Below, piece after piece: positions 15,874 to 23,227 of a DNA stretch of 64,000 nt. The first letter of the stretch is position 1. Each line of letters starts with the position of its first letter. The translations under genes were made by a program, and so were the position numbers. This DNA is from Dokdonia sp. GTDB taxonomy: Bacteria > Bacteroidota > Bacteroidia > Flavobacteriales > Flavobacteriaceae. The notes beneath the pieces were generated by a model, which worked only from the letters and a program-made list of their open reading frames with translations, was not told the DNA's origin and did not search any database. The DNA is taken from NCBI GenBank assembly GCA_020630915.1, contig JAHDIF010000001.1, forward strand, positions 141,073-205,072. Direction: 5' to 3'.

Positions 15874-17096
15874 TAAAAGAAAGTGTTTTTTTCTTTATTC
15901 ATTTTTCTGAGTAAAGATGAACATCGATACCTATCTTCTCTGTACTCATCATATAAGGCATCCATCTTATTTACACACCAATCGATACCTTTCTCATCTG
16001 CCCAAGCCAGTAACCCTTTAGGGTAATTAACTCCTTTAGTCATAGCATTATCAATATCCTCTGCACTTGCTATATTCAAAAACAATGCGTCTGCTGCTTC
16101 ATTAATAAGCATGACTAATATGCGATCAAAGATTGCTTTTTCGTCTGCTTTATCGCTTTGCTCTCCCTTCGGTCGTGAATCTCGCGAGCTCGATTTCGCG
16201 AAAGCGTTGGTATCCTTAGTAGTATCCTCTACTTTTTTCCCATTATCATCATACTCATAATATCCTATTCCCGCTTTTCTTCCCAAATAACCTGCTTCTG
16301 AAAAACGTTTCTGAGTAAATGAAGGTTTGTATCTAGGGTCAAAATAAAAGGCTTTAAATACGGTCTCTGTCACTGTATAATTAACATCATTCCCTATAAA
16401 ATCCATCAATTCAAATGGCCCCATTCTAAAACCACCTACACTCTTCATGGCGTGATCTATTATAGCAAAATCTGCAATACCTTCGTCATACATACGGAGT
16501 GCTTCTCCATAAAAGGGACGTGCTACACGATTTACAATAAACCCAGGCGTGTCTTTTGCAACCGCAACTGTTTTATTCCAGCTGGCAATCGTGTCTATAG
16601 TCATCTCTAAAGTCTCGTAAGACGTTTGTATGGCAGGAATTACCTCAACTAATTTCATTAAAGGTGCTGGATTAAAGAAGTGAATCCCAACACAGCGCTT
16701 TGGTTCATTTAAAGATGACGCAATAGATGCAATAGACAAACTTGATGTATTAGACGCGATAATACACTTAGTATTTACATATCCTTCAAGTTCTTGAAAG
16801 ACCTTTTTCTTAATGTCTAGATTTTCAACAATCGCCTCAATAGTTAGATCTGAATCTGATAGTTCTTTAAGTGAATTTACATATCGGATATTTTGTTGAA
16901 TACGATTTTTCTCCTTTTCATCAATACGTCCTTTTTCTATAAGGCGGCTGAGTATTTTTTCCAGAGCCGCTTTGGCTCTTTCCAATGCGTCTTGATTAAG
17001 GTCAAAAAGTTTCACCTTACAATCTGCAGTAGCTGCTACTTGAGCAATTCCAGAACCCATGGTTCCGGCGCCAATTATGCCTACTTTTTTTATCAT
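15873..17096 (-). CDS. paaH: 3-hydroxyadipyl-CoA dehydrogenase
   Basis: A 407-residue NAD-dependent 3-hydroxyacyl-CoA dehydrogenase. The Rossmann motif GIIGAGTMGSGIAQ is at the N-terminus, the catalytic region is GIHFFNPAPLMKLVE, and a first C-terminal helical domain spans about 190-280. It then carries a charged insert of about 30 residues around 285-320 (NAFAKSSSRDSRPKG...), partly encoded by a degenerate palindrome at 16194, before a second C-terminal domain copy. E. coli PaaH is 475 residues. It overlaps paaG by 4 bp (ATGA). The insert looks like a disordered linker extended by repeat DNA. Confidence 0.9.
   Translation of the reverse strand: MIKKVGIIGAGTMGSGIAQVAATADCKVKLFDLNQDALERAKAALEKILSRLIEKGRIDEKEKNRIQQNIRYVNSLKELSDSDLTIEAIVENLDIKKKVFQELEGYVNTKCIIASNTSSLSIASIASSLNEPKRCVGIHFFNPAPLMKLVEVIPAIQTSYETLEMTIDTIASWNKTVAVAKDTPGFIVNRVARPFYGEALRMYDEGIADFAIIDHAMKSVGGFRMGPFELMDFIGNDVNYTVTETVFKAFYFDPRYKPSFTQKRFSEAGYLGRKAGIGYYEYDDNGKKVEDTTKDTNAFAKSSSRDSRPKGEQSDKADEKAIFDRILVMLINEAADALFLNIASAEDIDNAMTKGVNYPKGLLAWADEKGIDWCVNKMDALYDEYREDRYRCSSLLRKMNKEKNTFF
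16194..16206. repeat. Degenerate palindrome inside paaH
   Basis: TTTCGCGAAAGCG with the left arm changed to GA instead of GC, read as AFAKS within a low-complexity insert. Confidence 0.7.
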
Positions 17097-17875
17097 TTAC
17101 CTTTAAAATTAGGGTTGCGTTTTTCTATAAAAGCCGAAACACCTTCTGCATAATCATCACTTTGTGCTGCTTCTATTTGATATTTAGATTCCATATCTAG
17201 TTGTTCTTTTAACGAATTATTCATTGATTCGTTCATTAAATGCTTCATCATTCCCAAAGCTTTGGTAGGCATTTGAGACAAGGTAGAGGCTGTAGTGCTA
17301 ACAACAGCTTCAAAATCTTCTAAACTTGTTACCTTGTAGACCATACCCATCTTTTCGGCATCTACGGCAGATACTTTATCTCCTAACATCATCAGGGCGT
17401 TTGCTTTTCCAAAGCCTATTAATCGTGGTAAAAAAAATGTGCCTCCACTATCTGGTATGAGTCCTATTTTACTAAACGCTTGTATAAAGCTCACTTTTTC
17501 GTGGGCAATAACAATATCACAAGCTAATGCAATGTTTGCACCAGCTCCAGCAGCTACACCATTAACAGCAGCTATAATAGGCTTTTCTATTTCACGGATT
17601 TTAGTGATTATAGGATTATAATGCTCCTCTAGAATTTTTTTAAATCCCGGATTTAATTCTGGTGTGGTTACTTCTTTTAAGTCTTGACCTGCACAAAACG
17701 CTTTACCACTACCTGTGAGAACAATGGTTCTCACACCTTCGTTATTTGCACAAGCATCAAGTTCATCTTGAAGCATCAACGCCATCTCACGATTAAAGCT
17801 ATTAAAGACTTCTGGACGATTGAAGGTGAGGGTTGCTACGCCGTTCTGTATTTCTTTGAGTATTGGTTGGGTCAT
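17093..17875 (-). CDS. paaG: 1,2-epoxyphenylacetyl-CoA isomerase
   Basis: A 260-residue crotonase-fold enzyme that converts the ring epoxide into oxepin-CoA. FCAGQDLKEV and GAGANIALACD form the oxyanion hole. FSKIGLIPDSGGTFFLPRL carries the PaaG-specific Asp in place of a hydratase Glu. Length and motif agree with E. coli PaaG (262). Its upstream gap holds two REP-like hairpins separating it from paaD. Confidence 0.92.
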   Translation of the reverse strand: MTQPILKEIQNGVATLTFNRPEVFNSFNREMALMLQDELDACANNEGVRTIVLTGSGKAFCAGQDLKEVTTPELNPGFKKILEEHYNPIITKIREIEKPIIAAVNGVAAGAGANIALACDIVIAHEKVSFIQAFSKIGLIPDSGGTFFLPRLIGFGKANALMMLGDKVSAVDAEKMGMVYKVTSLEDFEAVVSTTASTLSQMPTKALGMMKHLMNESMNNSLKEQLDMESKYQIEAAQSDDYAEGVSAFIEKRNPNFKGK

Positions 17876-17882
17876 AATATTG

Positions 17883-17896
17883 CCCGCGTAGGCGGT
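17883..17896. repeat. REP-like hairpin before paaG
   Basis: CCGC-GTAG-GCGG followed on the + strand by TATCTTTTT. It closely resembles the element at 11195, and both sit just upstream of crotonase-gene start codons. Confidence 0.7.
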
Positions 17897-17934
17897 ATCT
17901 TTTTATTTAAAGTATTTCTCTTTCATTTATGAGA

Positions 17935-17952
17935 TTCCCGCGAAGGCGAGAA
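17935..17952. repeat. REP-like hairpin abutting paaD stop
   Basis: TTCCCGCGAAGGCGAGAA, an imperfect version of the 21070 element with the same GAAG loop and the neighbouring ATGAGAT. It ends one base before the paaD stop codon. Confidence 0.75.
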
Positions 17953-18453
17953 CTATTTAAGACATTTAAAATAATCAAATGGTTCTTGACATACATCACA
18001 TTTAAATAATGCTTTACAGGCCGTAGACCCAAACTGACTTACCAAGTGTGTTTCTGTAGATCCACAATTGGTGCATTTTACTATTTTCTTATTTCCTAAT
18101 AGCGCTTCCTTATCGGCTTCTGGTGATAGTGGAGCCGCTATTCCATAGTCTTCCAGAGCCTTTCGTCCACGTGGAGTGATCCAATCTGTGGTCCAAGCCG
18201 GTGATAATACCAACTGTATTTTTGCAGTTTTACCCGCTTTCGCGAAAGCAGAAACGATATCATCTCCTATGACATCCATTGCTGGACATCCAGAATAGGT
18301 AGGAGTTATTTTTACTTTTACAACACCATCTATCTCAATTGCCTCTCGCACTACGCCCATATCCATAATAGACAGCACAGGAATTTCTGGGTCTGAAACT
18401 CCTTCTAAAACTGGTAATAAATGTGATTCTATATGTTGGGTTGTCAGGTTCAT
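17953..18453 (-). CDS. paaD: Phenylacetyl-CoA epoxidase assembly protein PaaD
   Basis: A 166-residue protein with an N-terminal MIP18/DUF59 domain (VSDPEIPVLSIMDMGVVRE, TPTYSGCPAMDVI) and a C-terminal zinc-ribbon (CTNCGSTET, CDVCQEPFDYFKC). PaaD is thought to help mature the iron centres of the epoxidase. The ATG at 18453 gives the family length (E. coli about 165); an in-frame ATG at 18516 would add 21 non-conserved residues. The palindrome at 18236 encodes SAFAKAGK. Confidence 0.88.
   Translation of the reverse strand: MNLTTQHIESHLLPVLEGVSDPEIPVLSIMDMGVVREAIEIDGVVKVKITPTYSGCPAMDVIGDDIVSAFAKAGKTAKIQLVLSPAWTTDWITPRGRKALEDYGIAAPLSPEADKEALLGNKKIVKCTNCGSTETHLVSQFGSTACKALFKCDVCQEPFDYFKCLK
18236..18249. 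repeat. Palindrome GCTTTCGCGAAAGC (inside paaD)
   Basis: Exact copy, read as AFAKA. Confidence 0.95.
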
Positions 18454-18539
18454 ATATAACTCGGTAGTTTCGATACTATTTTCATTTTCGCTGTTGCTGC
18501 AATGAAAATCACTCAACCACCTATATTTAATTTATTGCT

Positions 18540-18565
18540 TTCTGTGCTTTCGCGAAAGCACAGAA
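18540..18565. repeat. 26-bp perfect palindrome in paaC-paaD gap
   Basis: The 14-bp core at 18546-18559 is extended by TTCTGT on the left and ACAGAA on the right to a perfect 26-bp palindrome, the longest of the family in this window. It lies between paaC and paaD. Confidence 0.95.
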
Positions 18566-18580
18566 TCAGCGAATTCTTTT

Positions 18581-18616
18581 CAAACTTCGATTTTAGTTTC
18601 GTCTTCGGTTTCAAGG
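18581..18616. repeat. GATTTC-type simple repeat after paaC
   Basis: Reads TTCGATTTTAGTTTCGTC and GGTTTC on the + strand, the opposite orientation to 14188-14218. It directly follows the paaC stop and may be a remnant of a guest-gene border. Confidence 0.55.
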
Positions 18617-19372
18617 TCACCATTCCATATTAGGATAGGTGCGTTGCATATACTGCATATCTGATAATATGTATCCCATATGCTCTGAGTGAATACCTTG
18701 CTTGCCTCCTTTATGCCAATACTTACTTTCTGGCACTTCTAAGGTTGCTTCTTCTAGCACCTCAGTAATCATCTGGTAATACCTTTCTTTGAGGGCAGAA
18801 GTGTTTACTCCAACACCTGTAGCGATCATTGCCTGATCTGCGTCTGTTTGATGAAAAAGTTCATCTGTATACATCCACAAATCAGTTACTGCTTCTTGCA
18901 CACGTCCGTGACTTTCTGTAGTTCCGTCGCCTAGTCTTCTCACCCAATCTGAAGAGAAACGCCAGTGATAACTAACCTCTTTCACAGACTTCTTTGCAAT
19001 AGCTACTAGCGTCTGGTCTTTACTGTTTTCTAATTCTCTAAGGAATAAAAGATGATACGCATCAAATAGAAACTGTCTTACAATAGTGTATCCAAAATCT
19101 GTATTAGGCTGTTCTACCAACAACACATTCTTATACTCACGCTCGATACGTAAAAAGGCAAGTGTATCTTCTGTGGTCTTTTCATCTCCACTCACTTGTG
19201 CGGCATATTGAAAGTAACTTCTTACTTGACCAAAAAGGTCTAATGAGATATTAGTACAGGCAATATCTGTTTCTAAACTTGGTCCGTGACCGCAAAGTTC
19301 TCCTAGGCGCTGGCCAAGAATCAGACTGTTATCGGCTATTCCAATGATGTAGTTATATAAGTTGTTATTCAT
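18617..19372 (-). CDS. paaC: Phenylacetyl-CoA epoxidase structural subunit PaaC
   Basis: A 251-residue ferritin-like helical subunit that holds PaaA in the PaaA-PaaC core. The N-terminal NNLYNYIIGIADNSLILGQRLGELCGHGP and the C-terminal SEHMGYILSDMQYMQRTYP are typical. Length matches E. coli PaaC (248). In the expected order paaA-paaB-paaC-paaD it is separated from paaB by the S23 guest gene. Confidence 0.93.
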   Translation of the reverse strand: MNNNLYNYIIGIADNSLILGQRLGELCGHGPSLETDIACTNISLDLFGQVRSYFQYAAQVSGDEKTTEDTLAFLRIEREYKNVLLVEQPNTDFGYTIVRQFLFDAYHLLFLRELENSKDQTLVAIAKKSVKEVSYHWRFSSDWVRRLGDGTTESHGRVQEAVTDLWMYTDELFHQTDADQAMIATGVGVNTSALKERYYQMITEVLEEATLEVPESKYWHKGGKQGIHSEHMGYILSDMQYMQRTYPNMEW

Positions 19373-19385
19373 CTTCCATTCTTAA

Positions 19386-19415
19386 ATTCGAAAACGAAAT
19401 CGAAATCGAAATCGA
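19386..19415. repeat. CGAAAT tandem repeat, left border of S23 gene
   Basis: Three tandem CGAAAT units at 19395-19412 preceded by ATTCGAAAA. It is inverted relative to 19778-19802, so the S23 gene is bracketed by inverted repeats. Confidence 0.85.
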
Positions 19416-19427
19416 GTTCAATATTAT

Positions 19428-19772
19428 TTATTCATATTTTTTGAGAAGCGTAACCAAAATTCTAATGAGTTCGTCATTCTCCTGACGTATACTTTCAACT
19501 TCATTAAGTTCGAGAATTTTACTCTTCAATTGAATATTTAAATTTCTCAAAGATTCTCGAAGCTCTTTTAATGCTATTCTTAATTTATTTGCCTTGTCTC
19601 TATCTGACCTAGCTCCCTCAAACTCTCCAAAATTAAGCGCCGAAGAACAGGCAGAGCGAATTAATTGTTTAGCAAGATAATCTGCTGCAAATGTTTTAGG
19701 TTGTTTTTGAAAAACGATTATAACTGAAGCAGCAAAATCTTCAAAACGATTATCTAAATCATATTTCTTCAT
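19428..19772 (-). CDS. S23-type four-helix-bundle protein (guest gene in paa operon)
   Basis: A 114-residue all-helical protein of the 23S-rRNA-intervening-sequence family. The N-terminal YDLDNRFEDFAASVI, central AKQLIRSACSSALNFGEFEGA and the helical tail are typical of family members. The name comes from copies found inside rRNA genes; cellular function is unknown. Here it splits paaB from paaC, genes for subunits of one enzyme, and it is flanked by inverted CGAAAT-type repeats a few bases outside both ends. Both facts suggest insertion as a small mobile unit. Confidence 0.88.
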   Translation of the reverse strand: MKKYDLDNRFEDFAASVIIVFQKQPKTFAADYLAKQLIRSACSSALNFGEFEGARSDRDKANKLRIALKELRESLRNLNIQLKSKILELNEVESIRQENDELIRILVTLLKKYE

Positions 19773-19777
19773 TTTTT

Positions 19778-19802
19778 GATTTCAGTTTCGATTTTGATTT
19801 CA
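19778..19802. repeat. GATTTC repeat, right border of S23 gene
   Basis: GATTTCAGTTTCGATTTTGA followed by TTTCA, lying between the S23 start codon and the paaB stop. It is the inverted partner of 19386-19415. Confidence 0.8.
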
Positions 19803-19805
19803 AGC

Positions 19806-20090
19806 CTACATATGCTTTACCTCATCTGGCAAATCATAAAAAGTAGGATGACGATATACTTTATCTGCCGCTGGTTCAAACATCTCACCATTGTTTTCTG
19901 GATTGCTCGCGGTAATATGACTACTCTCTACTACCCAAATACTCACACCTTCACTTCGTCTAGTATATACATCACGAGCATTTGCCATTGCCATCTGAGC
20001 ATCTGCTGCGTGAAGACTTCCACAATGTCTATGCTCTAATCCATTCTTGCTTCGCACGAAGACTTCCCAAAGGGGCCAATTCTTACTCAT
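19806..20090 (-). CDS. paaB: Phenylacetyl-CoA epoxidase subunit PaaB
   Basis: A 94-residue small subunit. The ATG at 20090 gives MSKNWPLWEVFVRSKNG and the family length (E. coli 95). An open frame continues upstream to 20171, but that part only overlaps paaA in another phase. The motif HCGSLHAADAQMAMANARDVYTRR matches the PaaB signature. PaaB is needed for activity and likely bridges PaaAC dimers or helps electron transfer. It starts 7 bp after the paaA stop. Confidence 0.93.
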   Translation of the reverse strand: MSKNWPLWEVFVRSKNGLEHRHCGSLHAADAQMAMANARDVYTRRSEGVSIWVVESSHITASNPENNGEMFEPAADKVYRHPTFYDLPDEVKHM

Positions 20091-20097
20091 ACTACTA

Positions 20098-21054
20098 CTA
20101 TATTGCTTTTTTAACTTTTCTATTCTCGTTCTTCTCTGCATAAGCCATTGCGGCATCACGCACCCAAGCACCCCGTTCCCAAGCTCCTACTCTGTCTTTC
20201 ATACGCTTCTTGTTACTAGGCCCATGACCTTTAACCACTTGCCAGAATTCGTCCCAATTAATTTCTCCAAAATCGTAACTACCTCTTGCTTCATTCCACT
20301 TTAAATCTGGATCAGGTATAGTAAGTCCAAGCAGGTCTGCCTGTGGCACTGTCTGGTCAATAAATTGCTGACGTAACTCATCATTGGTTTTACGCTTGAG
20401 CTTCCATCGCATAGATTGCTCTGTGTGCACAGACTCGGCATCTGTTGGTCCTAACATCATTAATGAAGGCCACCACCATCTATTAAGCGCATCTTGTGCC
20501 ATATCTTTTTGCTCTGGAGTTCCATTTGCCAGTTTGAGCATAATCTCAAACCCTTGTCGCTGGTGAAAACTTTCTTCTTTACATACTCTAATCATTGCAC
20601 GTGCATACGGCCCATAAGAAGTACTGCATAATGGCACTTGATTGATAATTGCCGCACCGTCTACCAGCCAACCTATGGCTCCCATATCTGCCCAAGTAAC
20701 TGTTGGGTAATTAAAAATAGAAGAATACTTTGCTTTACCTGAGTGCAATTGCTCATACAACTCATCACGAGAGATCCCTAAAGTTTCACAGGCCGAATAC
20801 AGATACAAACCGTGACCCGCTTCATCCTGTACTTTAGCGAGTAATGCTACCTTGCGACGTAGCGATGGTGCTCTTGAAATCCAATTCCCTTCTGGCAACA
20901 TCCCAACTATTTCAGAATGTGCGTGCTGACTGATTTGACGAATGTTTGTCTTGCGATACTTCTCCGGCATCCAGTCTTTTGGTTCAATCTTTTCATCACG
21001 TGCGATACGTGCTTCAAAAATTTCTTCTAAATTCTTTACTTCTTTTTCACTCAT
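20098..21054 (-). CDS. paaA: Phenylacetyl-CoA epoxidase catalytic subunit PaaA
   Basis: A 318-residue diiron monooxygenase subunit that epoxidises the aromatic ring of phenylacetyl-CoA. Iron ligands are visible as two ExxH-type motifs, [10 protein letters not shown] and [11 protein letters not shown], together with SEIVGMLPE upstream. Length is close to E. coli PaaA (309). A REP-like hairpin lies 15 bp upstream of its ATG, in the same context as that before the gene at 153. Confidence 0.95.
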   Translation of the reverse strand: MSEKEVKNLEEIFEARIARDEKIEPKDWMPEKYRKTNIRQISQHAHSEIVGMLPEGNWISRAPSLRRKVALLAKVQDEAGHGLYLYSACETLGISRDELYEQLHSGKAKYSSIFNYPTVTWADMGAIGWLVDGAAIINQVPLCSTSYGPYARAMIRVCKEESFHQRQGFEIMLKLANGTPEQKDMAQDALNRWWWPSLMMLGPTDAESVHTEQSMRWKLKRKTNDELRQQFIDQTVPQADLLGLTIPDPDLKWNEARGSYDFGEINWDEFWQVVKGHGPSNKKRMKDRVGAWERGAWVRDAAMAYAEKNENRKVKKAI

Positions 21055-21069
21055 AATCCTTTCATTTAA

Positions 21070-21089
21070 ATTTCCGCGAAGGCGGAAAT
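21070..21089. repeat. REP-like hairpin before paaA
   Basis: ATTTCCGC-GAAG-GCGGAAAT, the exact reverse complement of 124-143. More than 30 bp around both copies match, including TTTAAATGA on the start-codon side. A weaker hairpin CTACC-TTCTTC-GGTAG is nearby at 21132-21147. Confidence 0.85.
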
Positions 21090-21153
21090 CTCATTAATGA
21101 CTTGACCTAATTATTATTATTTCGCCAAAGCCTACCTTCTTCGGTAGACAAGC

Positions 21154-22227
21154 TTACACATCAAAATTTACAGTCACTTTATCAGAAGTTGGGACTGCCT
21201 GACAACTCAACACTAAGTTTTGTGCCACTTCCTTTTCTTCTAAAGCATAATTTATTTTCATCTCAACATTTCCATCTTCTACTCTACATTTACAAGTGGA
21301 ACAAACGCCTCCTTTGCAGGCAAACGGCAAGTCTGCTCCAGCACTTAGTGCTGCGTCCAGTATATTATCATATTCATCTGTCATGGTAAATAGAAATTCT
21401 TTTCCTCCATCTACAATCACAACCTCTACACCTTCTACTTTTTGTTGAGCGAGGCGCTCTGCTCTTTCTTTATCTTCTTCTGAAAGCCCTGTAACGAACA
21501 ATTCAAAATGGACAAGATCTTTAGACAAGCCTTGATTTACCAAATACTCACTCACATAATTGACCATCGATTCTGGACCGCAAAGGAATACTTCATTAGT
21601 GTCTGGTATATCTATGAAGGTTTTAGTTAAAACTTCCATCTTCTCATCGTCAAAACGACCATTAAACAACTCAATGTCTCTGCGTTCTTTGGTTAAGAAA
21701 TAATAAATCTCAAACCGTCCAAAATATTGATTGCGAAGCTGTTCCAGCTCTTCTTTAAAGATAATGGATTTTGCCGTTTTATTCACATAAAAGAGCTTGC
21801 AGGTCGCTTGAGGCTCTTGAGCAAGGTGCGTTTTAACCATTGAGAATACAGGAGTGATACCACTGCCTGCTGCAAAAAAGAGATAATTCTTTGCTTGATT
21901 AGGAGTACAGTCTACACCAAATCGGCCACTAGGCGCCATGACTTCAATACTATCTCCTATTTTTACCTGCTCATTAATATAGGTAGAAAACAAACCTCCA
22001 GGAATCTGTTTTACCGCTACTTTCCACTCCTTATCCAATGGACTCGAACACAAGCTATAGGAACGACGCGTGTCCTCACCGTTAAGCAGTGCCTTAAGCG
22101 TAAGGTGTTGTCCTTGACGAAAATAGAAGTCTGTTTTTAAATCATCTGGAACCTCAAAGGCGACCACCGAACAATCGGATGTTTCTTTATAAATGTCTTT
22201 TACCTTCAACGTATGAAAAAGTGCCAT
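21154..22227 (-). CDS. paaE: Phenylacetyl-CoA epoxidase reductase PaaE
   Basis: A 357-residue ferredoxin-NADP reductase-like protein that supplies electrons to PaaA. FAD-binding RRSYSLCSSP lies near residue 55, followed by GSGITPVFSMVK and LCGPESMVNYV of the NAD(P) domain. The C-terminal plant-type [2Fe-2S] domain has CKGGVCSTCKC and LSCQ. The ATG at 22227 is preferred to an in-frame TTG two codons earlier. As first gene of the operon it follows a 20-bp palindromic operator. Confidence 0.93.
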   Translation of the reverse strand: MALFHTLKVKDIYKETSDCSVVAFEVPDDLKTDFYFRQGQHLTLKALLNGEDTRRSYSLCSSPLDKEWKVAVKQIPGGLFSTYINEQVKIGDSIEVMAPSGRFGVDCTPNQAKNYLFFAAGSGITPVFSMVKTHLAQEPQATCKLFYVNKTAKSIIFKEELEQLRNQYFGRFEIYYFLTKERRDIELFNGRFDDEKMEVLTKTFIDIPDTNEVFLCGPESMVNYVSEYLVNQGLSKDLVHFELFVTGLSEEDKERAERLAQQKVEGVEVVIVDGGKEFLFTMTDEYDNILDAALSAGADLPFACKGGVCSTCKCRVEDGNVEMKINYALEEKEVAQNLVLSCQAVPTSDKVTVNFDV

Positions 22228-22248
22228 AATCAATCTTAAAATCTTGTA

Positions 22249-22268
22249 AAACTAACAATTGTTAGTTT
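22249..22268. promoter_or_regulatory. 20-bp palindrome, likely TetR/PaaR operator
   Basis: AAACTAACAATTGTTAGTTT is perfectly symmetric. It lies between the tetR stop and the paaE start, where the paa promoter should be. TetR operators are usually palindromes of this size. The inducer would be expected to be phenylacetyl-CoA. Confidence 0.75.
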
Positions 22269-22294
22269 AGTTTGCAACTATTTAACACAAACTA

Positions 22295-22864
22295 CTAAAT
22301 TTCAATACCTTGTAATAAGGTTTGATTGAGAGAATTAATAATCTTGTCACGATCTACCACACCTTTTTTAGGAATCCAGATATATAAATTTCTCAATGTT
22401 ACCAGGGTTGAAAAAAGAATTACTTCTTCGTCTATATTTTTTAAGACACCCTCTGATTTACCTTGTTTTATGATCTCACGAAAATGCAGTTCATATTCGT
22501 CTCTGAGATTTAGGTATTCCTTTTTTCCTTCTCCTAAGTGCATCCAATCATTATTTAGAGAAGCCATTTCAAAGGGGTAATCTGCCGTTAGATTCACATG
22601 CTGCGCAATGACGGCTTGGAGTTTTTCGGTGATTTTGTCTTCGCTCGAGCGTATATTCCTAATTCCTTTTGTAAAACTTTTGGCTATGGCCAAAATTACT
22701 TCATTAAGGATCTCTTCTTTAGAAGAAATATGATTATAAAGACTGGCTGCTTTTATACCCATCTCTGCAGCAAGGTCTCGCATAGTAACTGCTGCATACC
22801 CTTTACTTTTAAAAAGACGAGCTGCCGTAATACAAATTTCTTGTTTGCGGGTTAGACCATTCAT
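22295..22864 (-). CDS. TetR/AcrR family regulator of the paa operon
   Basis: A 189-residue repressor. The N-terminal HTH (residues 6-52: KQEICITAARLFKSKGYAAV...GIKAASLYNHISSKEEIL) is classical TetR, and the rest is the helical ligand domain. It lies immediately upstream of paaE on the same strand with 67 bp between, containing the palindromic operator. It resembles PaaR-type repressors that sense phenylacetyl-CoA. The inference rests on position and operator, not on a search. Confidence 0.88.
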   Translation of the reverse strand: MNGLTRKQEICITAARLFKSKGYAAVTMRDLAAEMGIKAASLYNHISSKEEILNEVILAIAKSFTKGIRNIRSSEDKITEKLQAVIAQHVNLTADYPFEMASLNNDWMHLGEGKKEYLNLRDEYELHFREIIKQGKSEGVLKNIDEEVILFSTLVTLRNLYIWIPKKGVVDRDKIINSLNQTLLQGIEI

Positions 22865-22894
22865 TATTTCGAAGATACTAATTTCAGAATTCTA

Positions 22895-22902
22895 TATATT
22901 TG
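22895..22902 (+). promoter_or_regulatory. -7 box for rhodanese gene
   Basis: TATATTTG matches TAnnTTTG, 16 bases before the start codon at 22919; no obvious TTG at -33. Confidence 0.5.
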
Positions 22903-22918
22903 GTCAAACTAAAATGAT

Positions 22919-23224
22919 ATGGGATTTTTAAGTGCACTTTTTGGTAATAAATCAGCTAAGATCGACGACTTCGTATCAAGAGGTGCCATCATAATAGATG
23001 TTCGTTCTAAAGGCGAGTATAATGGCGGAGCCATTCCTGGCTCTAAAAATATTCCTTTACCTCAAATTAATAGTAAGGTTGCGACCATAAAAAAATGGAA
23101 TAAACCCGTAATCACGTGCTGTGCTTCTGGAATGAGGAGTGGCAGTGCAGCATCCATACTTCGCTCTCAGGGTATAGAAACTATAAATGGTGGGGGATGG
23201 TTTTCCTTGAGTAAGAAGTTGTAA
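22919..23224 (+). CDS. Rhodanese-like domain protein
   Basis: A 101-residue single rhodanese domain. DVRSKGEYNGGAIPGSKNIP and the active-site loop CCASGMRSGSAA, where the second Cys would carry the persulfide, are clear. Single-domain rhodaneses move sulfane sulfur or act in thiosulfate handling; the partner is unknown. It stands alone, divergent from the TetR gene and convergent with the next gene across a 3-bp gap. Confidence 0.88.
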   Translation: MGFLSALFGNKSAKIDDFVSRGAIIIDVRSKGEYNGGAIPGSKNIPLPQINSKVATIKKWNKPVITCCASGMRSGSAASILRSQGIETINGGGWFSLSKKL

Positions 23225-23227
23225 TTG

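Noticed and set aside
20091-20171. N-terminal extension of PaaB
   Set aside because: It overlaps paaA coding sequence, and the family length fits the ATG at 20090.
22228-22294. A -7/-33 promoter for the paa operon
   Set aside because: The promoter must be near the operator, but I found no good TAnnTTTG on the minus strand there, so I do not mark one.
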